A DNA stretch of 64,000 nucleotides from Nereocystis luetkeana. Taxonomy: Eukaryota > Sar > Phaeophyceae > Laminariales > Laminariaceae. The notes beneath the pieces were generated by a model. It searched no databases, was not told the DNA's origin, and worked only from the letters and a program-made list of their open reading frames with translations. This document shows positions 1 to 11,938 of this stretch, piece after piece; within the stretch, counting starts at the first letter, position 1; each line of letters begins with the position of its first letter. The translations under genes were made by a program, and so were the position numbers. The stretch is taken from contig JARUPZ010000035.1 of NCBI GenBank assembly GCA_031213475.1, forward strand, positions 2,207,453-2,271,452, given 5' to 3'.

Positions 1-585
1 TTCGGAAGCTGTACGAGTACCGTCTCGCAATTGGCATTCATTTGGCGTATCGGCGGAGGTGTCGCGCTAGCGTAGTTTTCGTATGATACGTACTTGTACG
101 CTATGCTGCTGCTGCTTGCTGCTTGCTGCTGCTGAGCTTGCTGGACCAACGTATTCGTCGGCGCTCCGTACTGTCGATTAACTCGATCGACTCCTGCTTC
201 ACTAACTGTTGTGTGTCTATCTGTATACGAAGTATACCGTACGGACGCCGAGCGTTTCGTACGTAGTACTTGGTGGTGCTGCTTGCTGCTGTACGAACGA
301 GTTATGCGTTGTTGTGCCCGATGGCGGATGGCACTGTTTGATTTCCTTGTGTTAGCAGCGCTTTCTTTCTCTTAACTCAATTTTTTTTTATGATGCATCC
401 CTTGGCAGTATAGCCTCGAGTTGTATACCGATACGCCCTCAGCCATTACGGGCATGCGCGGAGCCGCAGGCGGGCGTCAGCCCGCCGCGGCGAAGCCCCG
501 CTTGTAATATATATATACCTGGTATATATTATATGTATATATTCCAGGTATATAAAAACTGCCGCGTTTAGTTTTTGTTGCTTTT
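1..585. other. Non-coding left edge, CTG-rich
   Basis: No exon could be supported here on either strand. A short run of CTG/CTTGCTG units sits at about 103-140, with weaker echoes near 280. At 495-556 an AT-rich stretch carries two facing copies of the CCTGGTATAT motif that recurs through the window. Upstream exons of the gene ending in the 2293-2483 exon may lie beyond the left edge. Confidence 0.5.
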
Positions 586-589
586 GTGT

Positions 590-1460
590 GTATTACCTCT
601 CGCAAAACAATTCATCGATCATGCGCTCCCCTCACGACGCCCATCCCAAATGTCAAATGGGCCCCCCTCTTACGTGTTCGAACAGTTTGCCCTGACATGC
701 CCATTCTGATGGCAGTAGTGGAGTGTGGTAAGGAGGCACGTCCTGTTCAAGTGGTCAGCCGCCAACCCTTTGCGGGAGCTTACATCGCAAAAATGGGTTT
801 GCCACCCCTCCCCCCCCTTCCGCTCCTGCCGAAGGTGCCGCGGCCGCGTTGGTATCCTAACCCGCGCCCCGCTTGTGCGGGATTGGGAGTGTGTTTCGGG
901 ACTGGGGATGTAGTGCCCCGAGGCTCCTCCCCCGTCGCCTCTGGCGTGGCTCCTGGCCCGGGCGGCCTGTAGCCCGGGTTGGAACACGTGTCCGCCCAGC
1001 GCCCTCTCGTCGAAGGGTCCGGAGATCTGCGTGAAACCCTTCAGGTTCGGCGTCTGCATTTGTCACCCTGCAAATTCCGCCTCGCCGAGCTTGGCGCCGT
1101 ACGAAAATTCTCGACGTCTTTGGATTTCGCATGTATGGCCTTCCTTCTCATTGATGCCACCCTCTTGGACTATGTTTGCTTCGAGTCCCCCCCCCCGGTA
1201 TCAACTAGGCTACGCTTCTGGGCTTCTTCATGAGTACGCTCTCTCTCGCGCCACGCTACCAGGTCCTGCACTACGCGCAGCTCTTCACGCAGTGTCAGAT
1301 ACTGGGCCAAGTCGACTAGCCCCTTCGGTTGTCTTTGCTCCTCCAGCACCGTGGCCGCCACGATTTATACGTCGATGTAGCGCGCCCGCGGGAAGTCCAA
1401 GCAAAGCGTCGTGAACGCCGCGAACGCCCCCTGGGATTACGGCGATTCCCATCCACATCT
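590..1460 (-). pseudogene. Decayed minus-strand coding region, possibly retroelement gag-like
   Basis: On the minus strand, coding-like protein runs in pieces that change frame. One piece (1361-1170) is charged and helix-forming, rich in Glu, Arg and Leu, and contains the string AATVLEEQRQPKGLVDLAQ. An in-frame stop just upstream cuts it from a hydrophobic stretch. A second piece (1059-670) ends with a C-x4-H-x4-C pattern (residues YCHQNGHVRANC), which resembles a zinc knuckle that has lost its first cysteine. A helical region followed by a knuckle suggests a gag-type protein, but no reverse transcriptase or long terminal repeats are visible. The stops and frame changes show it is not intact. 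The retroelement origin is an inference; it could also be a dead host gene. Confidence 0.3.
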
Positions 1461-1469
1461 TCACAACAA

Positions 1470-2292
1470 AACGTTTTGTCCGTTGGGGGGGGGGGTTCGG
1501 GACGTACGTGCCGTCATAATCGGTTCATTTGTGTGTGCGCCCAGTCTTGTGTGCTCGTGCTGGCGTGAAACTGCGTGCTTGTCCGGAGACTGTCTGTGAT
1601 CGAATTGGGGTGTTAAACCTCGCTATCGCGCGTCGTGTGTCTTCGTGTGTTCATTGCTGCCGTCCTCTCTGCCGCTGTGAGTGTGCTGTTACGTGTGTGT
1701 TCACCCGTAATCGTGCGAGTGCCTGGGCTCTGTCGATTGTGCAAGACTCGTGGGAGAGCACATACCCACGAGGCTCGCACATCACTCGTAGACTCAGCGA
1801 AATGAAAGAATGTCGTGGCCTACATACAGGCCCCTGTCGAAAAGTAGTAGCATCAACCATTTTAGCACTGTCCTACTTACCGTGCATGAAATATATTATG
1901 GTTGACTCTAGTTCCAACTCAGGTGTCCCCCAAACGGGAGTGCGGTATGAAAAGGGTCAAGACGCTATAACTACATCCCCGCGAACCCTCGTTGTCCTCA
2001 GGGAGCCCCAACCCTCATGAATATCTTTCGAGCTGAAGTGCTACCCGTATCATTGTGCGCGCGCTAATCCCCAAGTAGTTTCTTCCCCAACACATTGGGT
2101 GCAGTCACTATTAATACGCATACCTGGTGTGTAGTTTCAAACGGGAGGGGTGGGTGGTCATCACATTTTCTTGTTCTTCCTTTTGTATTGTCGTCTACCA
2201 TCCCCTGCTTTTGCTGCGCCGTCCGTGGCGTTTCGCGGACGATGTACGTACGAATGATACATCTTTTTTCGTTTCCTCCGACCCTCCGACAG
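1470..2292. other. Unassigned DNA before the pICln-like exon
   Basis: Open frames occur on both strands, but none shows a recognisable family or a convincing exon border. The last 30 bases are pyrimidine-rich (TTTCGTTTCCTCCGACCCTC) and form the splice acceptor of the next exon. Confidence 0.4.
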
Positions 2293-2483
2293 CTCGCCGT
2301 GGAGGAAGAAGACGTGTTGAAGGAGGCGTTTTTCGCTCCGGCGGACGAGGAGGGGGCGACCCTGCAGGCGCTGTTTGAGGCCCTCTCGACGGCGGCGGAA
2401 TTGTGTCCGGAACCGACACAAGAAGGGGAGGAGATGCAAATGCAGGGGGCGGGGGCGGGGGATCTCGTGTTCGATAACGGAAG
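2293..2483 (+). CDS. Isolated exon, pICln-like (PH-like fold, methylosome subunit family)
   Basis: A pyrimidine tract and CAG at 2290-2292 open an exon in phase 0, read LAVEEEDVLKEAFFAPADEE and onward. An acidic lead is followed by a strand with FxAPAD, then LQALFEALSTAAELCPEP. This spacing is that of the last strand and C-terminal helix of the pICln PH-like domain (family pattern: acidic stretch, F-x-P-x-D, L-x-A-x-F-x-A, A-x-L-x-P-x-P), and an acidic tail follows as in the family. pICln delivers Sm proteins to the arginine methyltransferase complex during snRNP assembly. A donor, AAG|GTACCA, lies at 2483/2484; without it the frame runs on to a stop near 2592 through a CATGATCTGT micro-repeat. 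The N-terminal strands were not found and may lie left of the window. The assignment rests on pattern only. Confidence 0.42.
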
Positions 2484-3261
2484 GTACCACACGTCGGACA
2501 GATCGCGCCTATCCCCACTTGATGATCTAGCTCTTCCGGGGCAGATATATAGATTCCTGATCTGCATGATCTGTATGATCTGTATGATTTAGCTCATGTT
2601 TTCGGGTGAGAGCCGTGTCATCTGCATGATCTACAATAGAACGTGTCTTTCCGGGTTGTATCTGTACGTGTGCAGATCCCGCACAGCACCTCATAACGGC
2701 GGGTTAGGATATAGATTATCTACACCGGCAAGTCTTGATTTGTTGCAGGTTAGGATATACCAGGTACATGAAGGTCAGGATACGGATGATCTACGTAGGT
2801 CGTGACATGTCCCGATATTTGAAAGGTACGGACGGGTGCCGCCTCCGGACCGCTGATGACGTCGGCCCGATGTGTTCGGAAAAAGTCTGCGGAGGTTCTT
2901 CTGTAAACAAAAATTGGTTGAAATACTCGTATACTTTTGGTTTTAAACCAAACCCGTACCCCTGCCCGCCCGGAAAACTTCTCGGAAAAAAACTGTGAAT
3001 AAGGATGTTGGTAACGACTTACTTAGAGTGGGATATCGTATCAACCATTTTGTCGGAGCTGGAGAAGTCATGAAACACGAGTGGGTTGGTCGGTCGTTGG
3101 ATGGTACCGATCGTCGGAGCGTACCGCAAGCGTTTTGCACGGTAAGGTCGACGGTTACACGTTACATGCTGTTGGTTTTGAACAGAAGTACCTTTCGTTA
3201 TAGTTCGGGGTGGTATGTTGTTTTGTGTGTTGCCACGGGGTCTGTATATGTCATATTGATA
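2484..3261. other. Non-coding, one short tandem micro-repeat
   Basis: Holds ATGATCTGT/C micro-repeats (2558-2590) and a TACCAGGTA motif at about 2758. No exon is supported. Confidence 0.4.
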
Positions 3262-3374
3262 CTACGGGGGGCCATAGTAAGTGGGGCCAAATGTGCTTGG
3301 TAAAAATAGCGAAAGATATACCTGGTAGGTTTTTATCTGTACTGTAGGTCCTATTTACTATGGTCCCCCCGTAA
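3262..3374. mobile_element. MITE family B, copy 1 (TA target site)
   Basis: A short inverted-repeat element. The left end is CTACGGGGGGCCATAGTAA; the right end is the reverse complement (TTTACTATGGTCCCCCCGTAA). TA flanks both ends. The interior is AT-rich (GTAAAAATAGCGAAA) with no coding capacity. Its right half contains TACCTGGTA. See the copy at 46368-46586 for the evidence on target-site duplication. Confidence 0.8.
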
Positions 3375-3499
3375 TAGTATCTTCTACGTACAGCTTTTGC
3401 TGACGACCGATCCTAGGAACAGGGCTAAAAGGGCTGCCACCTGATGCGCTCTTAGGGTTTGTCTACAATGCGAGGGTTACCGCGAAACTCTGGCCTCCC

Positions 3500-3720
3500 T
3501 CTTTCCCCCCCCCGCCCTTGCCTGGTGGGTAAAAACCCGACTTGCTCCGTCCCGGCATCATATGGATGAAAGGGTCTATGGGTATACGACTACGGCCATG
3601 CACAACATGAGTACACCCCCCCCCCCCCCCCCCCCTCTCCCCCCCCGCCCCTCCGCTCCCCTCCCCTCCTGTTATTTCTCCCGCCTTGCCCTTCTGCCAT
3701 AACCTCACTAATGAGCATAG
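3500..3720 (-). repeat. Repeat family A copy with C-run (minus orientation)
   Basis: About 90 bases match the core of the most common dispersed repeat here (minus strand: GACCATAGACCCTCGCATCC in diverged form, then GGGACGGAGCAAGTCGGG). On the plus strand it runs into a long C-rich tract after ATGAGTACA. The G/C homopolymer is always at this same end of the element. Confidence 0.65.
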
Positions 3721-4742
3721 CCCCCCCCCTCCCCCCCCCCTTCTCGCCGTGCCCACCCCAGTGCACTAACCGCCGAGCAGGCAAGAGTTCTAGCGCACTT
3801 GGACTCCGTGTTCGTGGTGCCAGAAGGGATGCAGGTTCAGAACGGTCAGTGCCAGTTTTTTTTCGCCGCGTTTTTTTCGTTTTTGTTTCCCTTCATTTCT
3901 TGTATTCCGAGCGAATGCGAGCTACTACTTTTTTTAGCCGCGTTTTTTTTTTTTCATTATTACGAGCGAATAAAAAATTGTCTAACTTTGACGATGCCTC
4001 CCAAACAAATGGGGACCCCCCCCCCCCCCTGAAGCGCACGCCTCCCTCCTCTGCCGTAACGCCCTCCACGGAAGAATCAGACCAGCACCCTTCGATTTTT
4101 TGCTTTGACCAATCAAAAGATAAGAGGTAAACCAAGAGGAAGGTACCTTCCACCAACGAACGGTGCCTACGGTACGGCCGCCTATATATATATCCCCGTT
4201 TCCTTTACCGCATTTATAGGCCATTCGGGCGAGAGTTGAGTGGCGTTGTACCTCACTCCTCGAGATTGGCCTTGGATCTATAGTAGCTAGCAGCGGCTCA
4301 AACAATCCCCATGGGAGTACGAACACATCGCGGAAACTGCTGTAGTACGTAAAAACACTGCATGAAGCGTACAGTAGGAAAGACTGCAAACAGTTAGGGC
4401 AAAAAACCACCCGGCCGGGTGGTCCTGAGCGGGCCGGAATCGAAGCGCCTGAAAGTGAACCCCCTCCCTTCCGTCGCCGGGGTCCAACGCACACAACTTG
4501 ACGACGGTTACGAATGTCCCGCTGCGCGAGGTCCCGTTGGTTGCTGCAGCTGTACGTATTCATTCTCGTTAATTAATACCTGGTACAAGACTGACTTTGA
4601 CTCCCCACCTTTTCGAGTTCACCGCAAGGTCCTCGTCACTCACTTGCCTGAGGCCCATTGCCGCAGAAGCGAGGGAGGAGGTACACTTCATGTATGCTCC
4701 GAACCACGGCTGGTCTCTTTCCCGGCGTTCAGCCCCCCTCAC
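3721..4742. other. Unassigned, homopolymer-rich
   Basis: C-runs (3721-3740, 4015-4031) and T-runs (3858-3960) dominate. Open frames on both strands are compositional. A TACCTGGTA motif is at about 4577. No gene is supported. Confidence 0.4.
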
Positions 4743-4985
4743 TCAGCCCGGGGGGTATGACGCCTCCAGGCGTTTTTTTTTTTTCGGTTCAGATCGAGCT
4801 TATTGAGCGCCTGAAGCTTCCCCGAGATCCTCTGGTATGGAGCCTCCAAGTTTTGTTGCCCGAGTGTTTAGCCCCTCAAGAAACGAGCTTGAAGGCGCCT
4901 TGCCGAAGGAGCTCGCGAAGCTTTGGGCGGGCCAAGAAGCTCAAATCTGAATGGAAAACCCGGTTGGAGGCGTCCCACACCCCCG
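4743..4985. mobile_element. Inverted-repeat element family G, copy 1
   Basis: Starts AGCCCGGGGGGTATGACGCC and ends with its imperfect reverse complement (GGAGGCGTCCCACACCCC). An inner imperfect dyad pairs GAGCGCCTGAAGCTTCCCC with GGAGCTCGCGAAGCTTTGG, so much of the element could fold into one hairpin. No protein is encoded. A diverged second copy lies about 320 bases downstream. Confidence 0.6.
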
Positions 4986-5301
4986 GTTGGGGGGGGGGGG
5001 GGGACTGGACACTTTGGAAGAAATCATCCTTGGGTGGAGCTTGCATGAGGGGAACCTCCTTCGGGTCGTGCGACAACCGTGCCACTGCCCGTTCTGCGTT
5101 GGCGATATCCGGCCCCCTTTCTGAATCGCAATACACCCACCCTTTCAGATTTCGCGGTGTTGACAGCTCACCAGAGGGTCCGCATCACTGTAGTGCCTGG
5201 AGCCCAACGAAGGAGAAGCGAGAAAGGGGGTAAACTTGAGGCAAGCGTGCTTTCACTGCGGTGGAGCTCTTCCAAAGCGTTCAACCCCCCCCCCCCCCAG
5301 C

Positions 5302-5545
5302 TCGGGAGGTAGGACGCCTCCAAGCGGGTTTCCGTTCAATTCGATGTTCTTGAGCACCTGGAGTTTCCCGAGCTCCTTGGGTATGCCGTCTCTGAGTTTG
5401 TTGCTCACAATGCTGAGGAGCTCAGCCGTGTGGGTAACAAACTAGAAGTCGCCATACCAAAGGAGCTCGGAAAGCCTCAGGCGGTTTAGGAGCTCGACAT
5501 GAGTGGAAACCCGCCTGGGGGCGTCCTATACCCCCCCGGGCTCGG
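5302..5545. mobile_element. Inverted-repeat element family G, copy 2
   Basis: Same architecture as 4743-4985: GGTAGGACGCCTCCAAGCGG at the left and GGGGGCGTCCTATACCCC at the right, with the inner GAGCACCTGGAGTTTCCC arm and a facing GAGCTCGGAAAGCCTCAGG arm. The interior has diverged more than the ends. Confidence 0.6.
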
Positions 5546-5929
5546 GGAGGGCTAAACGTTTTGCAGGAGCTCAAACCTTGATGGGAGCGTTCATAAAGTG
5601 TGCACCTGGTACCTCCTGAGGATCATGATCACAATGTTATTTTTCAAGTACTGTAGTTTCACGGGACGGGGTGCCTCCCCTCCCCCGTCGTCGTCGTCGC
5701 CGCCGTCATATCGTCCGTTTTCTGGAACATGTCTTCCCATTTTTTTTTCATGTATCCAGAACGTTTGCTTTCTTCCCGCCCGCGACGACGCGGCTGCAAG
5801 AAACTCGCGAGCGGGCGGTTGCAAGTGAGCCATTTGTCACAAAAGTTTTGTAGGCCCGAGACACGACTACAGAAGTATCTGGTACACGATACATGGTTTG
5901 TGTTGTAGTAGGTATATACATTTTACTCA

Positions 5930-6560
5930 AGCAAGACTCTCCAATCCCTGCCCTCGCAAACCTTCCCTTAAGTTTGTCCAACCGTAGCACCCAAACCAAA
6001 CCGTATCCTCTCCCCCCGTTCTTCAAGAAACAGTCGAGCATGCTCTTCCGCCGACCCCCCATCCCCCCCCCCCCCCCCCCCCCCCGCACGCTCCGTCTCG
6101 AAAGGCGTGCGTGGTCATTGGTTGAATGACTAAAGCAATCAACAAATGAGTACGACGCACCTCCCCCCTCCCCCCCTCTGCTCTCCCACACGCAAAAAAT
6201 CTCCGGTAAACTCTCCTCCTGCGAAAAAACGTTCAAGCAAACCTTCCTTCCGCGAAAAACTCTCAAGCTAACCCTCCTCCCGAGCCCGGACCCCGTACCA
6301 ACCCCCCGCAGCGAAATTCTCAAGCAAACCATCCTGCCACAGAAATAACTCATGCAAACCTTCATTCCGCTGAAAACACTTGAGGCGAGCAACTCCTCCC
6401 GAGCCCCGACCCGTACCCCCCCCCCCCCCTCCCCCCTCCCGCTGCCGCGAAAATGGCAAAAATGCTCAAGCAAACCCTCCTCGCGAAAAAAAACTCGAAG
6501 CAAACCTTCCTCCCAACGCCCCACTCCGCGCCCCCTCCCCGTCCCCCGCCCTTGCCGTCT
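5930..6560. repeat. Degenerate C/A-rich minisatellite
   Basis: Irregular units of roughly 35-45 bases built around TCAAGCAAACCTTCCTCC followed by CGCGAAAAA. This repetition, not selection, keeps a long minus-strand frame open here. Embedded at about 6085-6150 is a short minus copy of the A2 subfamily (GTCATTGGTTGAATGACT, then ATGAGTAC). Confidence 0.6.
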
Positions 6561-7330
6561 ATCTGGTTTTTGCTCGAATGCTATGGTCATTTCGGAAAAT
6601 TGGGATACGTTTTTTTGTGATATTTTTTTTATAAGTAGGGCAATTTGAAGACGCGGATGCTCAGGACGCTGGCGATACTTCCAATGGTCACGGCTCCGAG
6701 AGTACGAATGGGCACGCCCCGAGCTCGTGAGGCATATATTTTTAGTCTAGGCCTCCATCTCTATTAACAGGGGATCGGGGGGGGGGGGGGTTCTTTTTCC
6801 CCCTGTGCAAAGAAGGCCACTGCCCACTGGAGCTTCGTCGGGTAGGAAAGTGACAAAGGGAGCCAGCCCCCCCCCCCCACCCCCCCGCGCTCGTGAGGCT
6901 TCATTCAGGCTTCCGATCTGCAAGGATTTGTTTTTCGTTTCGCTGTCTCTCTCTCTCTCGTGCCTGTGCGAGAAGCCGCGCTGCTTTTGTTTACCGGCGG
7001 CTCGGTGCTTTGATATTGGAAACGCCCCGGGGTTTGTCAGGCTCGAGATTCCATCTACGTATACTTTTTACTCCCGAGATTTTTTTGCTGGTCTCTTTGT
7101 CTGTGCAAAAGAGGGTACTGAACTGCGGCGTGGAATACGGTAGCGTCTCGGTACTGAAGGGCCGAAGGAAGCCGAGAAAGAGCGAAGGCTTGGGTGGAGG
7201 CGCCCCGCGGTTTCGTGAGGATGGGGACGGTGTTGTCACCTCTGGCCAATGCCGGTGGCTAACGGACCCTGGTTTACGGCAGCGCGCCGTTTGTGTTGCA
7301 TGTGCTGGGTTCCCCGGGAGGAGGGAAGGA
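6561..7330. other. Unassigned
   Basis: G-run at 6777-6790 and C-runs at 6870-6886. A plus frame of 216 codons spans much of this stretch but shows no family features and ends inside repeat A. Nothing further is supported. Confidence 0.35.
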
Positions 7331-7610
7331 AGGGGGGGGGGGGGGGGTGTACTCGTTAGGAGATATGTACTCGATCTCGTGCATGGCCTTAGTCGTATGA
7401 CCATAGATCCTCGCATCCCTACAATGCCGGGACGGAGCACGTCGGGTTTTCACCGACCAGGCAGACATTGCTTGCACCAAGCTTTGCGAAGCGCCGTGAG
7501 GTGTCTGGCGAGTCGCATGAAGGGTGAGCTACACCCCTACTAAGAACCGCTTGTGAGGCGGACTTGCATATTGATGACAGCTTCAATGAGTTGATTTAAT
7601 TTCCGGTGTA
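7331..7610 (+). repeat. Repeat family A copy, G-run at 5' end
   Basis: After a G-run comes GTGTACTCGTTAGGAG and then the core CGTATGACCATAGATCCTCG, ACAATGCCGGGACGGAGCAC, a TTTTCACCGACCAGGCAGAC stretch, GTCGCATGAAGGGTGAGCT and TGAGGCGGACTTGCATAT. It closely matches copies near 24.5, 37.2, 41.7, 42.2, 42.6 and 59.5 kb. Confidence 0.85.
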
Positions 7611-7624
7611 GGCATTTCCAGAGG

Positions 7625-7760
7625 GAAGGGGTGGGGGGGGGGGGGGGGGGGAAGTCGCTGGGAGGGAGTGTACTGACGTCGTGCATGGCCGTAGTTGTAT
7701 GACCATGGACCCTCGCATCCCCACGAACAGTGCCGGGGCGGAGGGGTAGTTGGGGGGATG
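7625..7760 (+). repeat. Truncated repeat family A copy
   Basis: G-run, GGGAGTGTACTGACG, then GTATGACCATGGACCCTCGC and CCGGGGCGGAG, where the match stops. It lies immediately downstream of the previous copy. Confidence 0.7.
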
Positions 7761-8163
7761 CGTAGAGCGGAGCCCTTTCTGCAGCCCACCGTGAACGCTG
7801 ATGTACCTATTAGCAAACTGCCGTACGTACGTACGCCTGCAGTAGTGCGTTCTTGTTGATCGGCGGTATTGGCATGTATCGTGGATGATATCAGACTGGG
7901 CACGGACAGCGTTTTCGGACCGTCGCAGGCAGTGTGCCGCAGCAGAGGACGGACATGCGTCTGTCTGTTTGCGTGCTTACCTTGCCTTTTTTGTTTGTTT
8001 GTTTGTTTATTTCCTCAGCGGCAACGTGCTAGACTACACCGATGCACGACCATAGTCCCTGGACCAAACGTTGTCCAGCTGCGCAGGGGGCGCGGGGTGA
8101 AAGTTGCGCGGAACACAGGAGGGTGGAGGATGGGGTGTGTGAGTGTGCGTTTTTTTTTTATAG

Positions 8164-8354
8164 GCAAAAAGGCTCGTAATCTTACTGCTGTATGTCTCTT
8201 TGACGTGGCGGGAGGCCCGAAGGCTCTGGCGGAACTGCGGGATTGGAGCGAGCTCCTGTCTTGGAACGGGAAAAATCGTGAAAAGATTCGGCGCGCGGAA
8301 GAAGGGGCCGCCTTTCACCTTGCGTTGGACCGCGAAGGCGGACTGTGCGACTGA
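8164..8354 (+). CDS. Probable terminal exon, unrecognised (helical, ARM/HEAT-like feel)
   Basis: A T-run ending TTATAG at 8158-8163 makes a strong acceptor. The exon enters in phase 1 and encodes about 63 residues ending at TGA (8352-8354). The composition is that of a real helical protein, with AGGPKALAELRDWSELLSWN, then a charged stretch ending AAFHLAL. The alternation of Leu/Ala with charged residues resembles an armadillo or HEAT repeat end, but it is too short to assign. No partner exon was found upstream; it need not belong with the exon at 2293. Confidence 0.3.
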
Positions 8355-9631
8355 CTCGGTCGGTTATCGGTGAAGTTTCCCGCTCAGATTATCTCCGCCA
8401 GGGTCGTTTTTTCCACTGTCTCTTGTTGTCTTGCCCACAGACTGGTGCGGTACAAGTGTTTTGGAGGTTTCTTCGGTCGGCAGATCTTCGGTATACCTTG
8501 GTCGGTCAATATTCGTCTGTATCCCTGATTCGGTAAATATTCGGTATGTTCGATTCGATAAGTTTTCGGTTGCTTCGGGTTGTCGGGAATCGTCCGTATG
8601 CCTTGATCGGTACCAGGTGTGCGTTGCGCCTTCGTTATGTATGCCTTATTCGTGAAACGGTGTTCTGTTGTATTTTTTTGTAAAGAAAGCTCCTCCCCCT
8701 CCTGTAACAAGCAGCAGGCGTTCGCCCGTTTGCGAGGGAACAAGCGGTTTCCTCTTTTGCCACATAGAGGCGTGTTTTTTCTCCTTGGAAGTTAGTGTCG
8801 AGGTAAAAAAAACTTTAACCTTGTTAGTTCTTGCTCGTACACCTATTTACCTACTTTACTTAATTTCCTTAAATTCGCTTTTCCCCAGTGTCAACCTTTT
8901 TATAATACCGGTACCTGGTGTGAATTGTAGTGTGTCTCGGGAGGTTTTTAATCCTTTTTGTTGTGCAGCAGAATTCAGGTGTATTGCGCTTTTGAAAGTG
9001 TTTTTTTTTTTCGTGACTTTTACTTTTTCTTTAGCTTAGCTACTCGTACGAGCAGGATTTTTTAACGCTGAAAACGACACCTTCTGGACAAACAAGCGGT
9101 GGTCTCACAAGTAACTGTCCTTCCTTTTCTCCCCCCCGGTCATCGTATCTTACTCGTACGGATTTCAGAAGAAGGGGCGAGTCAAAGAAGACGATTGCTT
9201 GCTTATTGCTTGCTGTTCCTGAGAGTTTACTTTTAGAGGTTCTCCGTCTGCACTATTAATAAATCTCGCGCCACTAGAAGATGGATGCCTGACCCCGATT
9301 GTCACGATTCTTGGAAGACGGTTGTTGACCCGACCTGCGACTACGAGTATATACCCCGGCGAGGTTTTGTATGGCGACAGCAGCAGTAGTAGATGGCATT
9401 GCTGCGTCGGGGGTTGGGGTTCGACGCATGCGACACCGTTGACTGCGAAACATCTCTCTCCTCGGCTCACACTGTTTTTTAGCGAGGTGACTGTGGCTGC
9501 TTCGCGTGTGCACGACTACTGTTGTACCACCGCACTACTACTCTGAATTGTGCGGGCCTGTAACGGAATCTCAGCTCTCCGTGTTGCCCTGTGGCTGTCA
9601 TTTTGGCTGCTGTCTTTCTTGTTATAGTTGG
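8355..9631. other. Unassigned
   Basis: Contains a TTCGGT-rich degenerate stretch (8470-8640, units like TTCGGTATACCTTGGTCGGT), T-runs, and near-matches to the TACC(A/T)GGTA motif. No exon is supported on either strand. Confidence 0.35.
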
Positions 9632-9730
9632 CCCTTTTAGGACTGCAGTTTCGTGTTGGGGACAAATGGGGACAAATTACTTGGAACTTGAGTGGATTGT
9701 CCCCAAAACGGGACTGGAGTTCTAAAGGGG
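9632..9730. mobile_element. MITE family D, copy 1
   Basis: Inverted repeats: CCCTTTTAGGACTGCAGTTT on the left and AACGGGACTGGAGTTCTAAA on the right, enclosing TTGGGGACAA...TTGTCCCCAAAA. About 100 bases, non-coding. Four other copies are at 18.5, 19.0, 57.7 and 58.7 kb. Confidence 0.75.
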
Positions 9731-10410
9731 TTGCTAGCTCCGGCGGCCCCGTCGAACCTAAACGCCAACTCATCTATAGTATGTACAACATATATACTAC
9801 CTGTGTACTGTGTACAGCATCGATCGCACGAAAACACACAGTCAGTCGAGGCCGTTGGGATGGGAGATAGCGCATGTTGTGTCTCAACTGTGAATGTATA
9901 CACGGCATGCGCGCTGCATGACGCTACCACACACAAGACAATACTATTAATACTATTATACTACTATTGATACTATACCAGGTATATAAAATGTGGAAGA
10001 AGTGTACGCGTGCTCATACCACAGTATATCAGATAGTTGGCAGGTTACTATGATACAATCCTGGGTATTCATTTCTCGATCACTACAACGTGTTATACCT
10101 GGTACCTGCTGGACTATATTTGTTTTCTCGGCCCCCACCGAAAACTTACCCACCACTAATTCCAAGTAGTTTGCCCTTCAAGACGTGGCTGCTTCTATGA
10201 TGCTTAACTAACTGCAACAAAAAAAGATCCCACACAAATTTCAAGCAATTTATCTCCGGGAGCGTGGGCGAGTCGCCTATTGGCAAGTCGAAGCCTTTTT
10301 CGATGTTTTTTTTGTGTTCTCTCGAGCAGGAAGGGGGGGTCCTCGTTTTGCATGAAAGCCCTTGACGTGACGGGGTATATATACTCACGTACGAGTACGT
10401 GCGACGAACA
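9731..10410. other. Unassigned
   Basis: TACCAGGTA at about 9976 and TACCTGGTA at about 10096. No gene seen. Confidence 0.35.
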
Positions 10411-11058
<648 letters not shown>

Positions 11059-11938
11059 TGCATGCAGCGTAAAGTTAAATTGTAGTAATCTCGTTGCTGA
11101 ATCTAAGAGAGGAAATATGTTGGCTTACGTCGGCCGCAACGACGCCGACAAGGGGACAGCGCCCCAGGATCCATTAAGGCGACATCTCCGCGACCTCATC
11201 GACTCCAGGACGAGGCCATAGGTTCTACTGCTGCACCTTCAATCACCAAGTGACGTGGATCTTCTTTTCCATACGGCTGAAAACTTTTACGCAGAAGTGT
11301 TGGAGCTCGCACCTACGAGTACGAGTACATCCCCCCATCCTGTTGATAAATTATCCTCTTGCGTGCAGAGGTCACGCGGGCATATACCCGTACACCCGTA
11401 CACCCACACCCCGTACAAGTACTCGCGTACCAGGTACTACATGCCTGTATACACTTCTGGTCATCGTACAGGAAGTCCAACGACAAGAAGAGAGAAAATA
11501 TTGAAGATCATCAATCATTCGTTGTTCGTCGGGAGTTGCTAACAAAAAAATAGGCGCACCACGAATTACTCAAGACTCTCTGAATGAAACCGTTTGTGTG
11601 TTTTTTGCTCCGACTAAGAAAAACACGACGACGACCAAGCAGCCGGCTGATACTGGGCGCCGCGTGGGAGGGCTAGCCTAAAGCTTGAGGACGATGGGCA
11701 CATAAAAGCACAGGCACGCCGACAGCGGAGTACCCCGACGGAGGAGCTGATGCCGACGCGGCCCTAAAAAGGGGACTAAACCGCAGGCGCCCCGACATAG
11801 AAAGATACGGTACTCGCTGCAAAACGCGAGCGGCGTATTTATTCATAGAGTATCGGCCGGTTTTTTCCCCAGCCAATACCGAGGCTACCACCCTCGGCAA
11901 GGCAAGGCAAGCCAGGTCGAGGCAGTAACACCAACAAG
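11059..11938 (+). promoter_or_regulatory. Upstream region of the exchanger gene
   Basis: Between the TAG array and the exchanger ATG. A CCAAT pentamer occurs at about 11871, and a TATTTATTCATAGAG stretch lies near 11836. GCAAGGCAAGGCAAGCCAGG directly precedes the start region. No TATA box is convincing, and promoter assignment is by position only. Confidence 0.3.

Noticed and set aside
5748..6590. 280-codon minus frame
   Set aside because: Kept open by a degenerate minisatellite; composition is Gly/Arg/Glu with no family and no splice context.
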